Part shown: positions 62,141-64,000 of the stretch, one piece after another
Layout of the letters: every line of letters starts with the position of its first letter
Numbering within the stretch: position 1 is the stretch's first letter
NCBI RefSeq assembly: GCF_002078015.1
Contig: NZ_LWBP01000188.1
Span: 389,050-453,049, forward strand
Length of the DNA stretch: 64,000 bases
Reading direction: 5' to 3'
Source: Niastella populi
GTDB taxonomy: Bacteria > Bacteroidota > Bacteroidia > Chitinophagales > Chitinophagaceae
Position numbers and translations under genes: made by a program
The notes under the pieces: model-generated
The model's input: the letters and a program-made list of their open reading frames with translations, nothing else
Database searches by the model: none
What the model was told of the DNA's origin: nothing

Positions 62141-62917
62141 TTACTTTCCCTGGAAATTCGGCTTCCGCTTTTCAAGGAACGCATTGGTTCCCTCTATCAT
62201 GTCCTGCGTGGCAAAGCATTCGCCGAACATTTTTACTTCTTCGGTAAAGCCATCTTTGGTATGATCGAAAACCGCGTTGGCGGCTTTTATACAACGGCCA
62301 ACTGCCAGCGGCGCTTTTGTATTTACCTGTTCAAGAATAGTGTGTGCCTTTGCAAGCAGCTCATCCTGCGGCACTACGTAATTTACCAGTCCGTACTGCA
62401 GGGCGGTAGCGGCATCGAGCAGGTTGCCGGTGATCAATAGTTCAATGGCCCGGCCCTTGCCAATCAGTTGCGTTAACCGTTGCGTGCCGCCATAACCGGG
62501 TATCAAGCCCAGGTTCACTTCGGGCTGACCGAACTTTGCATTCTCCGAAGCTATTCTGAAATGGCAGGCCATGGCAAGCTCGCAGCCACCCCCCAGCGCA
62601 AAACCGTTCACCGCTGCAATTACGGGTTTGGGCGAATCTTCTATTTTTTTGAAAATATACTGGCCTTTGTGGGCGAGGTCCATGCCTTCGCTATGTTTCA
62701 GTCCCTGAAATTCGCCGATATCGGCGCCGGCAACGAATGCTTTGGGGCCGGCACCGGTGATGATCGCCGATCTGATTGCATTATTATTGTATAACTCATC
62801 AACCGCCGTGTTCAGTTCATCGAGCACGGTTTTGTTCAGGGCATTTAATTTATCGGGCCGGTTAATGGTAATGAGCAGGATCGCATTTTCAACCGATGTA
62901 GTTATGGCAGAATACAT
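62141..62917 (-). CDS. Enoyl-CoA hydratase/isomerase (crotonase family)
   Basis: A 258-residue crotonase-fold protein that hydrates a 2-enoyl-CoA in beta-oxidation or a related path. Both catalytic glutamates are present: Glu113 (GGGCELAMAC) and Glu133 (GQPEVNLGLIPGYGGTQRL). Oxyanion-hole residues are in AFVAGADIGEF and ALGGGCEL. Substrate chain length is not evident. Confidence 0.92.
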   Translation of the reverse strand: MYSAITTSVENAILLITINRPDKLNALNKTVLDELNTAVDELYNNNAIRSAIITGAGPKAFVAGADIGEFQGLKHSEGMDLAHKGQYIFKKIEDSPKPVIAAVNGFALGGGCELAMACHFRIASENAKFGQPEVNLGLIPGYGGTQRLTQLIGKGRAIELLITGNLLDAATALQYGLVNYVVPQDELLAKAHTILEQVNTKAPLAVGRCIKAANAVFDHTKDGFTEEVKMFGECFATQDMIEGTNAFLEKRKPNFQGK

Positions 62918-62979
62918 GAATTAGTTTTTTGGTGACAGGATGTTGATCGTATTGTAAATCTAAACTAAATATGATAAAC

Positions 62980-63013
62980 AAGTGTGCCACGTCTTTGAAC
63001 ACGTGGCACACTT
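62980..63013. repeat. Dispersed palindrome, copy 2
   Basis: AAGTGTGCCACGT (62980-62992) and ACGTGGCACACTT (63001-63013) are perfect inverted arms with an 8-nt loop. Same arm sequence as copies at 7958 and 63247. Confidence 0.9.
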
Positions 63014-63026
63014 TGGTTCCCCCCTC

Positions 63027-63059
63027 CAAAAAAAAATGCAGCCTCTGGAAAAAGGCTGC
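63027..63059 (-). terminator. Terminator-like hairpin without a gene
   Basis: GCAGCCT (63038-63044) and AGGCTGC (63053-63059) pair; the A-run at 63027-63036 gives a U-run on the reverse strand. No reverse-strand gene ends here, so an unseen short RNA between 63060 and 63357 is possible. Confidence 0.6.
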
Positions 63060-63246
63060 CACATCTGATAAGAGAACCTGTCCTGATAATATGTTAAGGG
63101 TGTTGTATCGTTTTCGTTGAGTTGGCAAATCAAAAATGCAAACATTTTTGGCCGGGCAAAAGCGGCTCCGGTTGTAATGTGTAAAAGGGGCCCTGAAATG
63201 TATTTATGGTATAATGAAGCGTTTTGACCGCGGCCCGGTGATAACG

Positions 63247-63294
63247 AAGTGTGCCACATGTACCTCAACCGCGATGATGAAATGTGGCACACTT
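63247..63294. repeat. Dispersed palindrome, copy 3
   Basis: AAGTGTGCCACAT (63247-63259) and ATGTGGCACACTT (63282-63294) are perfect arms with a 22-nt loop. Together with copy 2 it brackets a gene-free segment of about 230 bp. Confidence 0.9.
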
Positions 63295-63328
63295 ACCCTG
63301 GCATTCCCTAATGTTGGTTAAAGAAACG

Positions 63329-63336
63329 TATTTTTG
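63329..63336 (+). promoter_or_regulatory. Promoter -7 element
   Basis: TATTTTTG matches TAnnTTTG, 21 bp before the ATG of the mutase subunit at 63358. Confidence 0.6.
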
Positions 63337-63357
63337 AACACTTAAAAAGTTGCTTGC

Positions 63358-63777
63358 ATGAATCAGAAAGTAAACAGACCGTTGCGGGTTCTGGTAGCTA
63401 AAGTAGGACTCGATGGGCACGACCGGGGCGCCAAGGTTATAGCCACTGCATTGCGCGATGCCGGAATGGAGGTGATCTATACCGGCCTGCGGCAAACGCC
63501 CGAAATGGTAGTGAATGCCGCATTACAGGAAGATGTGGACGCAATTGGTATCAGTATTTTATCGGGCGCACATATGACCGTTTTCCCTAAAGTAGTGGCA
63601 TTGATGAAGGAAAAGGGGATGGATGATGTGTTGCTTACCGGCGGCGGAATTATTCCTGAAGAAGATATGCAGCAATTGAATGCCATGGGCGTTGGTAAGT
63701 TATTTGCACCGGGAACGCCTACTACGGAGATTGCTGGTTATATTGCTGAGTGGGTGGGGAAGAATAGGAGTTTCTAG
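63358..63777 (+). CDS. Methylmalonyl-CoA mutase, B12-binding small subunit
   Basis: A 139-residue cobalamin-binding protein. The B12 motif DxHxxG is Asp19-His21-Gly24 (LDGHDRG), where His21 is the expected cobalt ligand; SILSGAHM and [11 protein letters not shown] are the other two conserved parts. Stand-alone B12 subunits belong to split methylmalonyl-CoA or ethylmalonyl-type mutases; the catalytic subunit gene is not in this window. A heptamer array begins 2-3 bp after the stop. Confidence 0.92.
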   Translation: MNQKVNRPLRVLVAKVGLDGHDRGAKVIATALRDAGMEVIYTGLRQTPEMVVNAALQEDVDAIGISILSGAHMTVFPKVVALMKEKGMDDVLLTGGGIIPEEDMQQLNAMGVGKLFAPGTPTTEIAGYIAEWVGKNRSF

Positions 63778-63779
63778 GA

Positions 63780-64000
63780 GAGCTGTAAGCTGTAAGCCAT
63801 AAGCTGTAAGCTGTAAGCCATAAGCTGTAAGCTGTAAGCTGTAAGCCATAAGCTTCACGCTGCGAGCTGTAAGCCATAAGCTGTAAGCCATAAGCTGTAA
63901 GCCATAAGCTGTAAGCTGTAAGCCATAAGCTGTAAGCTGTAAGCTGTAAGCCATAAGCTTCACGCTGCGAGCTGTAAGCCATAAGCTGTAAGCCATAAGC
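63780..64000. repeat. Period-7 array with a 105-bp higher-order repeat, cut by the window end
   Basis: About 31 units, mostly AGCTGTA and AGCCATA, fill the DNA to the window edge. The variant AGCTTCACGCTGCG occurs at about 63851 and again at 63956, a distance of 105 bp (15 x 7). Open reverse-strand frames here are only repeat and are not genes. Confidence 0.9.

Noticed and set aside
63700..63996. Reverse-strand frames rich in LTAYGLQLMAYS
   Set aside because: A translation of the AGCTGTA/AGCCATA array, with two equally good frames. Repeat, not gene.
1..64000. tRNA, rRNA or transposase genes
   Set aside because: I looked for T-loop-like sequences and for transposase and integrase motifs; the few GGTTCGA-like hits fall inside coding genes (nadE, aminotransferase), and no cloverleaf could be drawn.

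Overview
The window looks like the chromosome of a Bacteroidota bacterium, most likely of the class Chitinophagia (Niastella/Chitinophaga-like; the genus is inference). The reasons are: promoters of the TAnnTTTG type in front of many genes; gliding-motility genes gldB (partial), gldF and gldG; a cargo protein with a type IX secretion C-terminal domain; a MurF-alanine racemase fusion; an exosortase N locus; and a split methylmalonyl-CoA mutase small subunit. I see no tRNA, rRNA, insertion sequence, prophage or CRISPR array. The coding content is mostly housekeeping, and the oddest feature is the intergenic DNA.

Layout. 1-3.8 kb: gldB (runs off the left edge), divergent nadE, and two small lipocalin-like lipoproteins. 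4.1-8 kb: a MoxR ATPase / DUF58 / BatD-like / BatA operon, then rsgA. 9.2-12.5 kb: two small unknown genes, a gamma-carbonic-anhydrase-like protein, a class III aminotransferase and a DUF4399 lipoprotein. 12.6-13.1 kb: gene-free, with two strong terminators that suggest tiny RNAs. 13.3-15.8 kb: a large DUF5686 protein. 16.4-25 kb: a run of membrane genes with a small winged-helix regulator, a DUF4173 protein, the XrtN VIT-domain target and exosortase N, then diacylglycerol kinase and DUF1361. 25-31 kb: a TolB-like/outer-membrane-barrel protein, a metallo-beta-lactamase-fold hydrolase and a polysaccharide flippase. 31.5-38.8 kb: a secreted coiled-coil protein, a MauG-like diheme peroxidase with its MbnP partner, arfB, dtd, a MazG-like protein, glyS and a flavin reductase. 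39-46 kb: mfd, a GNAT acetyltransferase, acpP-fabF and rnc. 46.6-51.6 kb: a T9SS cargo, a MarR regulator with a cysteine cluster, methylmalonyl-CoA epimerase, a 672-bp heptamer array, and cysteine desulfurase with an A-type Fe-S carrier. 52-64 kb: gldF-gldG, terC, murF-alr, lspA, fumC, a LacI regulator, an enoyl-CoA hydratase and the B12-binding subunit of methylmalonyl-CoA mutase.

Functional links. gldB, gldF, gldG and the T9SS cargo belong to the gliding/type IX secretion machinery, and lspA processes the many lipoproteins seen here. XrtN and its VIT-domain target form a one-enzyme, one-substrate surface-sorting pair. MbnP and the MauG-like enzyme form a copper-protein maturation pair. Methylmalonyl-CoA epimerase and the mutase subunit belong to one pathway but lie 14 kb apart.

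The intergenic DNA is strikingly patterned. At least a dozen gaps hold short tandem repeats whose words differ but whose spacing is almost always exactly 7 bp, with smaller 8-bp and 9-bp families. They run up to start codons, stop codons and promoters, and in one place form a terminator. Other unexplained signals are three LytTR-like boxes spaced exactly 21 bp apart, a pair of matching ACTTTG/CAAAG operators in the membrane operon, and a dispersed palindrome with AAGTGTGCCAC arms.
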